Origin: DATCYX01 sp963714425
Lineage (GTDB): Bacteria > Chloroflexota > Anaerolineae > Anaerolineales > UBA4823
Assembly: GCA_963714425.1 (NCBI GenBank)
Contig: CAVQOI010000007.1
Span: forward strand, 62,001 to 126,000
Length of the DNA: 64,000 nt
Direction: 5' to 3'
Part shown: piece after piece, positions 7,295 to 17,106 of the stretch
Numbering within the stretch: position 1 is the stretch's first letter
How the letters are laid out: each line of letters begins with the position of its first letter
Made by a program: the position numbers and the translations under genes
Notes under the pieces: model-generated
What the model was told of the DNA's origin: nothing
Database searches by the model: none
What the model saw: the letters and a program-made list of their open reading frames with translations, nothing else

Positions 7295-8575
7295 ATGTAT
7301 CTCCGTGGTCAGAAATGGCGCATGACCCGCCGCCCAACGAGGCGCTCCAGACCGTTTTTCGTCCTGCTACTGGTGCTCGCCATCGGTGCTGTGGCTTATT
7401 TTGGCACGTTCGTGGCACCCACCATGCCGGCGCCTTTTATCCCTACACCGACGATCACGCGCAGCCCCAAGTCGTTCGTCAACGAGGCGCAGCAGCTCTA
7501 CGAAGAAGGTAAGCTGGCTCAATCCATCTCTGCCTACAAACAAGCCATCATCGCCGACCCGAACAACCCTGCGCTCTACATCGCCCTGGCACGCGTGCAG
7601 ATCTTCGCCGGTGAGCATGAAGATGCCCTCACCAATGCCCAGAACGCTCTGCTGAAAAACGCCAACAACCCTATGGCGCACGCGGTGGAAGCCTACGCGC
7701 AAAACTTTCTGGGCGATACTCTCAAGGCCGAGGCTTCCATCCAACGCGCCCTGGAGCTGGACCCTAACAGCGCCCTGGCACATGCCTATTACGCTGAGAT
7801 CCTGGTGACAAGGGGCGATTTCGAAGACTTCGATAAGGCTGCCGCCGAATCGCGGCTGGCGAAAGAGCTGGACCCGAATTCCTTAGAGGTGTACCGGGCG
7901 CGCGGGCTGGTGCTGATCAACTCCGGCGCCGAGAACCTGGATGAGGCCATCCAAGAGCTGAAAGCCGCTATCGCCATCAACGACAAGATAGCCGACCTGC
8001 ACCTGCTGTTGGGATTTGCATACCGCTTGAAGGGCGAGAATTCCCTAGCAGTCGATGAGCTGCTGGCAGCATATGCCCTCAATCCGCAGAACCCGGATAT
8101 CCCCACCGAGATCACCTTCGCCTATTCCAACGAAGGGCAGTTCGGAAAGGCTGCCCAATATGCCGAAGACGCGGTCAGGATTGACCCATCCAGCGCCAAG
8201 CTGCGCGGCAACCTTGGCATCATGTATTATAAGAACAACGAAATGGACAAAGCTATCAACGAGCTGAGGCTGGCGGTGCGCGGCGGCACCGATCCCGAAG
8301 GAGTATCGGTGGAGGGCATGCCTCTGGACTATGGAAAGGTAGCCGAGTATTATTGGTTCTACGGCTTTGCCCTGGCGAAGCGCAACCGCTGCGCCGAAGC
8401 TGTGCCGGTCTTCCAGGCGCTAGCGTCCGGCGTCCCTGATTACGAGCTTGCGGTGGATAATGCCGTCGCCGGCTTAGAGCTGTGCAAGCAGCAGCTGGGC
8501 ACGCCGCTGGCGCCCGAAGAAACACCTGAAGGAGAAGAAGGCGAAGCCACGCCGGAGGCTACGGATTCGCCATGA
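7295..8575 (+). CDS. Membrane-anchored TPR protein A
   Basis: From ATG 7295 the protein has 426 residues. It starts with a basic stretch (RRPTRRSRPFF), then one transmembrane helix (LLLVLAIGAVAYFGTFV), then a Pro/Thr linker. About eight tetratricopeptide repeats follow (for example AQQLYEEGKLAQSISAYKQAI and AYAQNFLGDTLKAEASIQRALELDP). The last 30 residues are Glu/Thr/Pro-rich. TPR arrays hold protein partners, here probably outside the membrane; no enzymatic domain is visible. It is paralogous to the next gene, 67 bp downstream, in layout and in features such as AVRGGTDPEG and the late Cys residues. A longer reading frame starts at 7220, but the encoded extension does not look like part of the protein. 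Confidence 0.82.
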   Translation: MYLRGQKWRMTRRPTRRSRPFFVLLLVLAIGAVAYFGTFVAPTMPAPFIPTPTITRSPKSFVNEAQQLYEEGKLAQSISAYKQAIIADPNNPALYIALARVQIFAGEHEDALTNAQNALLKNANNPMAHAVEAYAQNFLGDTLKAEASIQRALELDPNSALAHAYYAEILVTRGDFEDFDKAAAESRLAKELDPNSLEVYRARGLVLINSGAENLDEAIQELKAAIAINDKIADLHLLLGFAYRLKGENSLAVDELLAAYALNPQNPDIPTEITFAYSNEGQFGKAAQYAEDAVRIDPSSAKLRGNLGIMYYKNNEMDKAINELRLAVRGGTDPEGVSVEGMPLDYGKVAEYYWFYGFALAKRNRCAEAVPVFQALASGVPDYELAVDNAVAGLELCKQQLGTPLAPEETPEGEEGEATPEATDSP

Positions 8576-8642
8576 TTGCTATTACCCATCCAAGCCCCTT
8601 TACCCGCCCCTCGAGGGGCAGGGGGTGAGGTGAAGAGTACCT

Positions 8643-10091
8643 ATGGAACGCGACCTTATCGGTAAACGCCCTAACTTCCGCCCGGTAAAATCTGGCGTCA
8701 CTGCCTTCCGGATCATGATCCTGCTCGCGCTTATCCTGGCGGGACTGGGGTTGTTGCGCGGCGTACAGATGGGCAGTGTGAAACCTCTCTTCCTGCCCAC
8801 CCCGACCCCCACGCGCCTGGCTTCCTCCTTTATCCTGGAGGCGGAGGCTTATTTCCAGGCGGGCAAACTCGACGATCCAGACCCACCCCCGCCCGCTGCT
8901 CCCAACCCGGACGCCATCGACACCTACCAGATCGCCCTGGAGATCGATCCGAGCAACGCCCAGGCCTGGGCGGATATGGCGCGCATCCAGACTTACTCGA
9001 TCAACATGCTTAGCAGCGACACAAACCGGCGCGCCCGTCTGGCGGAGGCGCTGGAGTCGATAGACAAAGCGGTGGCGCTCAACCCAGAGGACAGCAGCAT
9101 CCGCGCCATCCGCGCCTTCGTGCTGGATTGGAACGCCTCCTACGCACCCGGGACCGAGGCTGCCAACCTGCTCAAAGATGCCGAGGGCGAGGCAGTGCGC
9201 GCTTACCAGCTCGATCCACAGAATGCCCTGGCGCTGGCTTTCTACGCCGAGGTGTTGCTTGACCAGCAGAAATGGCTGCAGGCAGAGCAGTACGCGGCCG
9301 AAGCTACCGCCCTTAACCCCAACTCGATGGATGCCCACCGCGTCTATGCGACCGTACAAGAATTGCTGGGACAGTACAACAGCGCCATCAAATCCTATCT
9401 CCAGGCAACCGAGATTAACCCTAACCTGACCTTCCTGTACGTGTACATCGGCAGGAACTACACCCGCCTGGCAAGCAGCAATCCCGATTCTCCCCTGTAT
9501 GCTACTGCTCTGGAATATTATGCTAAGGCAGCCAGCATCAATGCCCAGCTTGGCGTCACCAATCCCATCCCGTATCTTGAGATCGCCAAGACATATTCAC
9601 AGATGGGCGAGTTCTTTATCGCTGCCCGCAACGCGGAACGGGCGCTCTCCTTCGACCCTACCAACCCCAATACATACGGGCAGCTGGGAATCATCTACGT
9701 CAAATCGCGCAATTACGAGGGGGCGGCTGAGGCGCTGCGCTGCGCCGTGCGCGGCTGTACCGCTGAAGAGAACGGCATCGCAGCAAACCTGGTGGAAGAG
9801 ACCTTGCTGACGAGCTCCGTGGCTGTGCAAGGCCTGCCGCTCACCAACCTGACGGTGGCGTATTACTACGTCGAGTATGGCACGGTGCTGGCATTCTTGA
9901 GCCGCGCCAACCAGAACAGTTGCCCGGAGGCTATCCCTGTCCTGGACGAAGTGGCAGCGCAATACGCTGATGATCCCATCCTGATGGAGATCGTGGCCGA
10001 CAGCCGGGGAATCTGCGCCCGGCTGGCGTCCGGCGTGCCTACTTCCCCCCCACCCCAACCGACGCAAGAAGCCATGGACGAGGCGCCTTAA
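8643..10091 (+). CDS. Membrane-anchored TPR protein B
   Basis: The 482-residue protein has the same plan as its upstream neighbour: cytoplasmic start MERDLIGKRPNFRPV, one transmembrane helix (MILLALILAGLGLLRGV), linker LPTPTPTRLASS, then about nine TPR units. Examples are AYFQAGKLDD and YAEVLLDQQKWLQAEQYAAEATALNP. A conserved region with CAVRGCTAEENG resembles AVRGGTDPEG of the first protein. It ends in a Pro/Glu-rich tail. The two genes probably arose by tandem duplication and may be co-transcribed; the 67-bp gap holds a weak C-rich/G-rich repeat. Function unknown. Confidence 0.82.
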   Translation: MERDLIGKRPNFRPVKSGVTAFRIMILLALILAGLGLLRGVQMGSVKPLFLPTPTPTRLASSFILEAEAYFQAGKLDDPDPPPPAAPNPDAIDTYQIALEIDPSNAQAWADMARIQTYSINMLSSDTNRRARLAEALESIDKAVALNPEDSSIRAIRAFVLDWNASYAPGTEAANLLKDAEGEAVRAYQLDPQNALALAFYAEVLLDQQKWLQAEQYAAEATALNPNSMDAHRVYATVQELLGQYNSAIKSYLQATEINPNLTFLYVYIGRNYTRLASSNPDSPLYATALEYYAKAASINAQLGVTNPIPYLEIAKTYSQMGEFFIAARNAERALSFDPTNPNTYGQLGIIYVKSRNYEGAAEALRCAVRGCTAEENGIAANLVEETLLTSSVAVQGLPLTNLTVAYYYVEYGTVLAFLSRANQNSCPEAIPVLDEVAAQYADDPILMEIVADSRGICARLASGVPTSPPPQPTQEAMDEAP

Positions 10092-10118
10092 GTGACCATC
10101 GAAAAAATTTAGAAATAA

Positions 10119-10165
10119 TGTCGTCATTGCTAGGAGGGCGCCAGACCGACGAAGCAATCTAGCGC
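10119..10165. repeat. REP-like repeat (GTCATTGC...GACGAAGCAATCT type)
   Basis: The stretch contains GTCATTGCTAGGAGGGCGCC and ends in CGACGAAGCAATCT. This matches a dispersed intergenic repeat seen in many bacterial genomes, in which GTCATTGCGAGG and GAAGCAATCTC frame a short core. It lies just after the TPR gene and before the decayed lipoprotein gene. Recognition is from memory of the motif. Confidence 0.55.
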
Positions 10166-10193
10166 CACTTGGAGGCTGTCATATCTTACTGAG

Positions 10194-10642
10194 CTACTCT
10201 TTAACCTCGATTGGTCCTAAAGCCCGTACACCGTCTGCTGGAGTAAAGCACAAAAAATAGATAGGACCAACGACTTGATTTAAAACTATTGAATTGGGGT
10301 TGCCGTCTGATGGAAACTCGTAAAAACCGACCCTTAGCGTCCAGGGAGGCTGGGCGCATCCTCTGGCCCCGCCGCGTAGTCCTCAAGATCTTTTATGGTT
10401 TTGTCTGGGTCGAGTCTCAGAATCGCTATACCAACGTTGCCTTGTTCCTTGATATTCCCAATGACCTCCAGGCTAATATCCTTACCGGATGGAATGGTTG
10501 TCGGTCCCTCCATGGTACATATTTCATCAGCTGTAAATGTGACAGTGATTTTCTTGGGTGTGGCAAGGGAGGTGCAGGCAGTTGCCAGCAGGATGACCAA
10601 CACAAGCACAATTCCTTGAGTGAAAAGCTGTTTGTGGTTCAT
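10194..10642 (-). pseudogene. Frameshifted lipoprotein gene
   Basis: From ATG 10642 the frame encodes a lipoprotein signal (LVLVILLATACTS) and a domain with ITVTFTADEICTMEGPTTIP. It ends after 102 residues at 10334. Shifting by one base near 10344-10350 restores an open frame that reads PPWTLRVGFYEFPSDGNPN and ends IEVKE at 10194. Both parts look like protein: regular hydrophobic periodicity and no repeats. A single-base deletion or a sequencing error would explain it; the intact protein would have about 148 residues. The family is not recognised. Confidence 0.65.
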
Positions 10643-11044
10643 TTTATCCTCCTATCATTTTAAGTACATTTAACTGGCTGAATAACAAAAAAGCCATTGA
10701 CAGATCGTCAACGGCCCGCAATGCAGCTTCAATGTCGTCTTAATAATATGTAGGGATGTAAAAGGCCACTTACAACGAAATGTACATTTACATTATATAG
10801 AAGTGGTGAGAATTTACAACAACCAATTAGTTGAGCGCCGGGTATGGTACCCGACCTACCCTTTTCGCGTCTTTCGCGTTCCTATCTCCTCGCACCACCA
10901 GCCTTGCGAAGGTTGCTTGAAGTCCCTCTAGTCCCTGACTATCCCAACCTTCGCAAGGCAAACTCGCCCTCCCCGTCTCCCAATCCGCCCAACGAAACGC
11001 CGGGCATGGAAACCCAGCCTACCCTTCCCGCGCCGGGTAGGACG
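10643..11044. other. Gene-poor intergenic region
   Basis: The first 200 bp are AT-rich and probably hold the promoter of the lipoprotein gene. Two words (GGGTATGG at 10838-10847, AACCTTCGCAAGGC near 10948 echoing CTTGCGAAGG near 10911) are small local repeats. No convincing protein or RNA gene was seen. Confidence 0.5.
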
Positions 11045-11209
11045 CTACTTCGCCCCTCTCTGGCGTGCGTAGCGTCTGCGCATCTTGGCGCGGTTGCCGC
11101 ACGCCTCCATCGAGCACCAGCGGCGCAGGTGGTTGCGGCTGGTATCCAGGAACAGCCAGTCGCAATCCATGCCATCGCACTCACTGATGCGCCGCACATC
11201 GGGCGAGAC
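11045..11209 (-). pseudogene. C-terminal remnant of a CGNR zinc-finger protein
   Basis: On the reverse strand, codons 11209 to 11045 read through CDWLFLDTSRNHLRRWCSME and then ACGNRAKMRRRYARQRGAK, stop. That is the complete CGNR zinc finger found at the C-terminus of ABATE-domain transcription regulators. An in-frame stop lies immediately upstream at 11210-11212, and the N-terminal ABATE domain is missing. The break coincides with the start of another gene fragment on the opposite strand, so this is a truncated relic. Confidence 0.85.
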
Positions 11210-11315
11210 CTACTGGCAGGCGCTGAACAACTATATCCGCAACGGCCTGGGCGAGCTGATCAGCGCAGCCCTGTACCCCGAGGGCGGCGAAGGCAGGATC
11301 ACCAGGATCAACTGA
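11208..11315 (+). pseudogene. C-terminal remnant of an unidentified gene
   Basis: About 35 codons read YWQALNNYIRNGLGELI followed by ALYPEGGEGRITRIN and a stop. A strong terminator follows 20 bp later, as for a real gene end. There is no start codon or upstream coding part: sequence to the left belongs to the CGNR relic in the opposite direction. The parent protein is not recognised. Confidence 0.5.
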
Positions 11316-11334
11316 TCCTGCTACTGTAAGATGA

Positions 11335-11372
11335 GACGTTCCCGCAGATGTACTGCGGGAACGTCTTTTTTT
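11335..11372 (+). terminator. Rho-independent terminator
   Basis: A perfect 13-bp stem (11335-11347 with 11353-11365, GACGTTCCCGCAG arm, loop ATGTA) is followed by seven T residues. It terminates plus-strand transcription of the relic at 11208-11315. Confidence 0.93.
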
Positions 11373-11472
11373 GTGAGGAGAGGGTGGAAAGGAGAGAATG
11401 GAGATTAGAAGTCATCTCAAAAATGGTTGCTTGGGGGTGCATGCGTTGTTCGCCCGTCCCCTCTTGGCGAGG

Positions 11473-12297
11473 CTAGAAGTATCCTTCAAAGGAGCCTATG
11501 CCTGGCGCCAGGATACCCATGAGGAAGGCGAGGGCGATTGCTCCGCCTACAAGCCAATACAGATTGCGGTTTATCTCAACAGTCGAGAAATGTTCTGTCC
11601 CATCGGATGGCTTTTTCCAGGCGGATAAATTGAACATCCACAGCAGAGCGACAAAAGACGCAAGCGCAAGAGAGATTGACCACTTGAGCCCGAGGGGGTT
11701 CACGAAGCCCATCATTATCGCAACGGTCCCTATAGTGAACGGTGGAACGCGAGAGAACAACTTCATCCAACCGTCTCTATGGGCTTCTGCTCCCCCAAAT
11801 TGAAATTCAAGCGCGCGTATCGAGAGCTTGATGCCCAGGAAGGAGAGGCCGACGCCAATCAAGGTCAGGATAAGGCGCCATACCATGGAAAAAGGCAAAC
11901 CGGAGACCACACTATTCCAGTCGCCAAAACCCAACAATGGCGAGCCGATCAGATAACTGCTTGCAAGAAAACAATTCAAATTCAGAACCACCCACCAGAA
12001 ATACGCCGCGTGGGGTCGGTACCTTTTGATGCGGAGGAGCGCAAGGCACAACGCCAGGGTGACGAAATTCGCCAGGCCCCCGCCGACAAGCATCAATTTA
12101 ACCCCCCATGCGGGGACATCTGCGAAATTGCAATAGAAATCTGTTGAAGTTACCGCAAGCGGTTGCCCGCCCACCAACCAACAAACCCCGCCATGACCGA
12201 TGACTTCGTGAATGATGATTTCCAATGCATAGGCCACAACACATATGGCAACCAGGGTGGGGACATCAATACGCGGGTACGGGTTTTTGACGGGCAT
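11473..12297 (-). CDS. Membrane protein with HExxH motif (M50-like)
   Basis: The 274-residue protein has about seven hydrophobic helices. In the first (residues 15-40) lies HEVIGHGG, with His30, Glu31 and His35, the zinc-ligand motif HExxH of membrane metalloproteases of the M50/site-2 type and related peptidases. A third ligand is not certain; the usual LDG motif of S2P is not visible, and NLNCFLASSYLIGSPLLGFGDW might take that part. The substrate is unknown. It is 105 bp downstream of another membrane protein gene on the same strand. It could equally be an inactive relative of this fold. Confidence 0.75.
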   Translation of the reverse strand: MPVKNPYPRIDVPTLVAICVVAYALEIIIHEVIGHGGVCWLVGGQPLAVTSTDFYCNFADVPAWGVKLMLVGGGLANFVTLALCLALLRIKRYRPHAAYFWWVVLNLNCFLASSYLIGSPLLGFGDWNSVVSGLPFSMVWRLILTLIGVGLSFLGIKLSIRALEFQFGGAEAHRDGWMKLFSRVPPFTIGTVAIMMGFVNPLGLKWSISLALASFVALLWMFNLSAWKKPSDGTEHFSTVEINRNLYWLVGGAIALAFLMGILAPGIGSFEGYF

Positions 12298-12401
12298 GGT
12301 GTCAAAGCAAGGTCTTAATCTTTTGATTGAATTCAGAAATCATCCTGTCTGCCGCCAGGCAGGCAATCAACAGTCAGAAATCCCAATGCTCCCCCGGCAC
12401 G

Positions 12402-13295
12402 CTAAACCCCTACATACCCGTTATCCCTCTCCCCTCTCAGCCCCGCCACGAAGTGGTACAGGGCGTACAGCTCCAGGGCGAAGGGCAGGTAGCCGCCGTA
12501 GCCCAGCAGGGGCATCTCGAAGACCTTGCAGCAGCCGCCCCAGGGGATGGTGTAAATCCATTTCGGGAATGAGTAAAAATTCCACATCTCCCAGAAGAAG
12601 CCCGTGATCAGCACGCCCAGCCACAGCGCCAGCACCGGGCGCCAGTCGCGCTGCTCGGTCCAGCGCCCCAGGTTGCGATTGCCCAGCCAGGCGTTGAGCG
12701 GCTCCATGATGAAGTACACCGACAGCCACAGGAAAGGGAAGAATAGCCGCGGCCAGATCCACATCAGGGCGGTCATGACCAGCCCGAGGAGGAAGAACAA
12801 CCGCGTGGTGCGTCGGTCGGGGCAGATGCGCGGCCCACCTTTCAGGCGCTGGATGAAGGCGAAGCTGGCGACCAGCTCGGCAGTGCCGAACACGGCCGGG
12901 ATGACGGTGCTAAAGCTGAGCGTGGCCCAGGCCCAGAACTCCAGCGGGCTGAACAGCTCGCCGCCTTGATAGTGCCAGTTCTGCACCCGCCAGTTGATGA
13001 TCTCGAAGGTCCACCACACCGGCGCGGAGAGCAGAAACAGGCTGATGTACTTGCGCCAGCTGCGCGTCAGGAGGGAGGTGCCCGTGCGCAGCAAAACCAG
13101 GGCATCTACCGTGAGACAGTAGCCCAGCCAAAGGGGAAAGAAGCCCCAGTGGGTGCGCGGCCCGTCCAGGGTCCAGTTCAGCGTCCAGAATACGGCGATC
13201 AGCCCCAGGCCAACCCATCCATGGATGGGATAGCCTGAAGCTTTTCTCTTTTTTAATACCCCAGGTGTGGTCGTGTGAGGCGCTATGTCATCCAT
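12402..13295 (-). CDS. Uncharacterised polytopic membrane protein
   Basis: The 297-residue protein has eight or so transmembrane segments with many Trp and Tyr residues, for example FWTLNWTLDGP, WWTFEIINWRVQNWHYQG and FFWEMWNFYSFPKWIYTIP. The closing segment is FEMPLLGYGGYLPFALELYAL. The regular placement of Trp, Glu and Asn inside helices suggests a conserved family with a buried function, but I cannot name it. It begins at ATG 13295 and is followed on the same strand by the HExxH membrane protein. Confidence 0.75.
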   Translation of the reverse strand: MDDIAPHTTTPGVLKKRKASGYPIHGWVGLGLIAVFWTLNWTLDGPRTHWGFFPLWLGYCLTVDALVLLRTGTSLLTRSWRKYISLFLLSAPVWWTFEIINWRVQNWHYQGGELFSPLEFWAWATLSFSTVIPAVFGTAELVASFAFIQRLKGGPRICPDRRTTRLFFLLGLVMTALMWIWPRLFFPFLWLSVYFIMEPLNAWLGNRNLGRWTEQRDWRPVLALWLGVLITGFFWEMWNFYSFPKWIYTIPWGGCCKVFEMPLLGYGGYLPFALELYALYHFVAGLRGERDNGYVGV

Positions 13296-13337
13296 CTCGT
13301 CCTTTGCTAATCCTCTGAGCGATATGCAGAAACCATT

Positions 13338-13425
13338 CGTTCCCCCATCCCCCTTTTATTCCCCCTTCCCCAAGGAAGGGGGAAATTGATTCCGGAATTG
13401 AGGAGTTTCTGGTGGGGGGATTATT
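13338..13425. repeat. C-rich/G-rich flank without long palindrome
   Basis: TTCCCCCATCCCCCTTTT, then CCCCCTTCCCCAAGGAAGGGGG, then GATTCCGGAATTGAGGAG and GGTGGGGGGA are the flanks seen around the palindromic elements. Only a 10-bp palindrome (GATTCCGGAAT region) stands in the centre. It may be an element that lost or never had its long palindrome. Confidence 0.6.
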
Positions 13426-13825
13426 CATAGAGTTCAACCAGCACACCGTTGGTGCTCTCGGGGTGGATGAAGGCGATGCGCTTGCCGCCGGCGCCGATGG
13501 TGGGCGTCTCGTTGATCAGGCGCACGCCTTTCTCCTTCATGCGCTCCAGGGTTGCGTCCAGGTCGTCCACCTCGAAGCAGATGTGGTGCATGCCGGGGCC
13601 GCGCTTGTGCAGGTAGCGCGCTACACCCGAGTCGTCGGTAGTGGGCTTGACCAGCTCGATCTCGCTGCCAGCCACGGGCAGGAAAGCCACGATGGACTTC
13701 TGCTCGGCGACGTCCTCCTGTCCATGCAGCTCGAGCCCCAGGGCGTCGTGCCAGAAACCCAGGGCGGCGTCGATGTCTTCAACGACGATGGCGATGTGAT
13801 CGATACGTTTGATTTTCGGCATCAT
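13421..13825 (-). CDS. mce: Methylmalonyl-CoA epimerase
   Basis: The 134-residue protein is a vicinal-oxygen-chelate protein: IDHIAIVVEDIDAALGFW, VAEQKSIVAFLPVAGSEIEL, GPGMHHICFEVDDLDATL and HPESTNGVLVELYE. The His in IDHIA, the His pair in MHHICFEV and the Glu in LVELYE are the metal ligands and base expected of methylmalonyl-CoA epimerase. The enzyme interconverts (S)- and (R)-methylmalonyl-CoA in propionate or branched-chain amino acid breakdown. It directly follows the mutase gene on the same strand with a 39-bp gap, so one operon is likely. A GGAGAT ribosome binding site precedes the ATG. Confidence 0.93.
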   Translation of the reverse strand: MMPKIKRIDHIAIVVEDIDAALGFWHDALGLELHGQEDVAEQKSIVAFLPVAGSEIELVKPTTDDSGVARYLHKRGPGMHHICFEVDDLDATLERMKEKGVRLINETPTIGAGGKRIAFIHPESTNGVLVELYE

Positions 13826-13864
13826 ATCTCCGTTGGTTGTAAGGGCGGGGTAACGCCACCCTTA

Positions 13865-15517
<1,653 letters not shown>

Positions 15518-15650
15518 ACCTACCTCGAAGTAATCTCTTGGTAAGGCGACCCAGCGGATCGCCAGTCGTTGTTCGCAGGCAAAGTATACCCGAAGAGGGG
15601 TAGAGAGATAAGAGAGTATTATCCCCAAAGGGTTGTGACGAATTTCACAC

Positions 15651-15761
15651 AATTCGAGATTCGTGAGAATTGAAGGGTAAGCTCTGCTTTAGAAAGCGAG
15701 GGAGGGGTGTGGTAGACTTATCCCCACTCGCAATTTACGATTCTCAACTCTCGAATCTCGA
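15651..15761. repeat. GAGATTC/GAATCTC short repeats
   Basis: AATTCGAGATTCGTGAGAATT (15651-15671) and TTCTCAACTCTCGAATCTCG (15741-15760) flank a 70-bp spacer in opposite orientation. The heptamer GAGATTC recurs in tandem at 27999, 29541, 30061 and 31408. It sits between the divergent mutase and DUF1786 genes, in the leader of the latter. Confidence 0.75.
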
Positions 15762-15777
15762 CACTCTTCTCTCACCC

Positions 15778-16989
15778 ATGAAAATCTTAACTGTAGACAT
15801 TGGCACAGGCACGCAGGACATCTTCCTGTACGACTCGCGCATAGACCTGGAGAATGGCTTCAAGCTGGTGGTGCCGTCGCCCACCATGATGGTGCGCCGC
15901 CGCCTGCAGGAAGCCACCCGCCGCCGCCAGGCGGTGCTGCTCAGTGGCGTGATCATGGGCGGCGGTCCGGGCGCCTGGGCAGGAGAAGACCACCTGCGCG
16001 CAGGGCTGCCCCTGTATGCCACCCCCGAGGCAGCGCGCACCTTCAACGATGACCTGGAAGCTGTGGAAGCCATGGGTGTGCGCCTGGTCTCGGAAGATGA
16101 GGCGGCCTCCTTCACCAATAACGCTCGCAGGTCTTTGGCTAACCATCCAGATGCTGTGTTGCACATCGAGCTGCGCGATTTCGACCTGCCCGCCATCGCC
16201 CGCTCCTTGGAGCCTTTCGGCGTGAGCCTGGACGACCTGGACGCGGTGGCAGTGGCGGTCTTCGATCACGGCAACTCGCCGCCGGGCTACTCCGACCGGC
16301 AGTTCCGCTTCGATTACCTGGACCAGCGCATCCGGGGTGAGAACCGGCTGAGCGCCTTTGCTTACCTGGCGCAGGACGTGCCGGCGATCATGACCCGCCT
16401 GCAGGCGGTGGTGAAATCGGCCGGGGATATCGACATCCCCCTGGTGGTGATGGACACCGCCCCGGCGGCAGTGCTGGGAGCCACCTTCGACGCCTGGGTG
16501 GGGAGGCAACTGCGCGTGCTGATCGCCAACGTGGGCAACTTCCACACCCTGGCCTTCCGCCTCGGCCCTACCGGCATCGAGGGCGTCTTCGAGCACCACA
16601 CCGGCGAGATTGACCGTCCCAAGCTGGAGAGGCTGCTACGCCTGCTGGCAGATGGCTCTCTGCGCCACGAGGATGTGTTCGCCGACATGGGTCACGGTGC
16701 GCTGGTGTACGGCGACCAGCCGCTGCCCCTGGGGAACGGGGATTATGACGTGGCGGTTACTGGACCGCGGCGGAATTTGATGCGCCTGGGTGGTGACGTC
16801 GAAGCAGGCAGACAGGCAGGCGCGCCTCTGCGACCGTATTTTGCGGTGCCATTTGGAGACATGATGATCGCCGGCTGCTTCGGATTGCTGGCGGCTGTGG
16901 CAGACGTGCTCCCAGAGCTGGGGGAGCCGATCCGGCAGTCTCTCAGGGGTGAGGGAGGCGCCGGCACCCCGCCGTGGGAGATTACATAA
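15778..16989 (+). CDS. DUF1786 family protein
   Basis: The 403-residue protein starts MKILTVDIGTGTQDIFLYDS, an ASKHA-like phosphate-1 loop, and continues with VVPSPTMMVRRRL, LLSGVIMGGGPGAWA, VAVAVFDHGNSPPGYSDRQF and LIANVGNFHTLAFRL. This matches the DUF1786 family, sometimes named after pyruvate formate-lyase activating enzymes although no activity is established to my knowledge. The Asp-Gly-rich loops suggest nucleotide binding. ATG 15778 is chosen because homology to the ASKHA start begins there; an upstream extension runs through repeats. It is divergent from the mutase gene. Confidence 0.82.
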   Translation: MKILTVDIGTGTQDIFLYDSRIDLENGFKLVVPSPTMMVRRRLQEATRRRQAVLLSGVIMGGGPGAWAGEDHLRAGLPLYATPEAARTFNDDLEAVEAMGVRLVSEDEAASFTNNARRSLANHPDAVLHIELRDFDLPAIARSLEPFGVSLDDLDAVAVAVFDHGNSPPGYSDRQFRFDYLDQRIRGENRLSAFAYLAQDVPAIMTRLQAVVKSAGDIDIPLVVMDTAPAAVLGATFDAWVGRQLRVLIANVGNFHTLAFRLGPTGIEGVFEHHTGEIDRPKLERLLRLLADGSLRHEDVFADMGHGALVYGDQPLPLGNGDYDVAVTGPRRNLMRLGGDVEAGRQAGAPLRPYFAVPFGDMMIAGCFGLLAAVADVLPELGEPIRQSLRGEGGAGTPPWEIT

Positions 16990-17106
16990 ACTCTGAGCAT
17001 ACAATTCTTTTAACACTAAGGACTCAAAGTTCCAAGAAGGTTCACAAAGTATCTACTAATTCTTCGTACCCGTTGTGTCCTTCGTGTCCTTCGTGGCAAA
17101 AAATAT

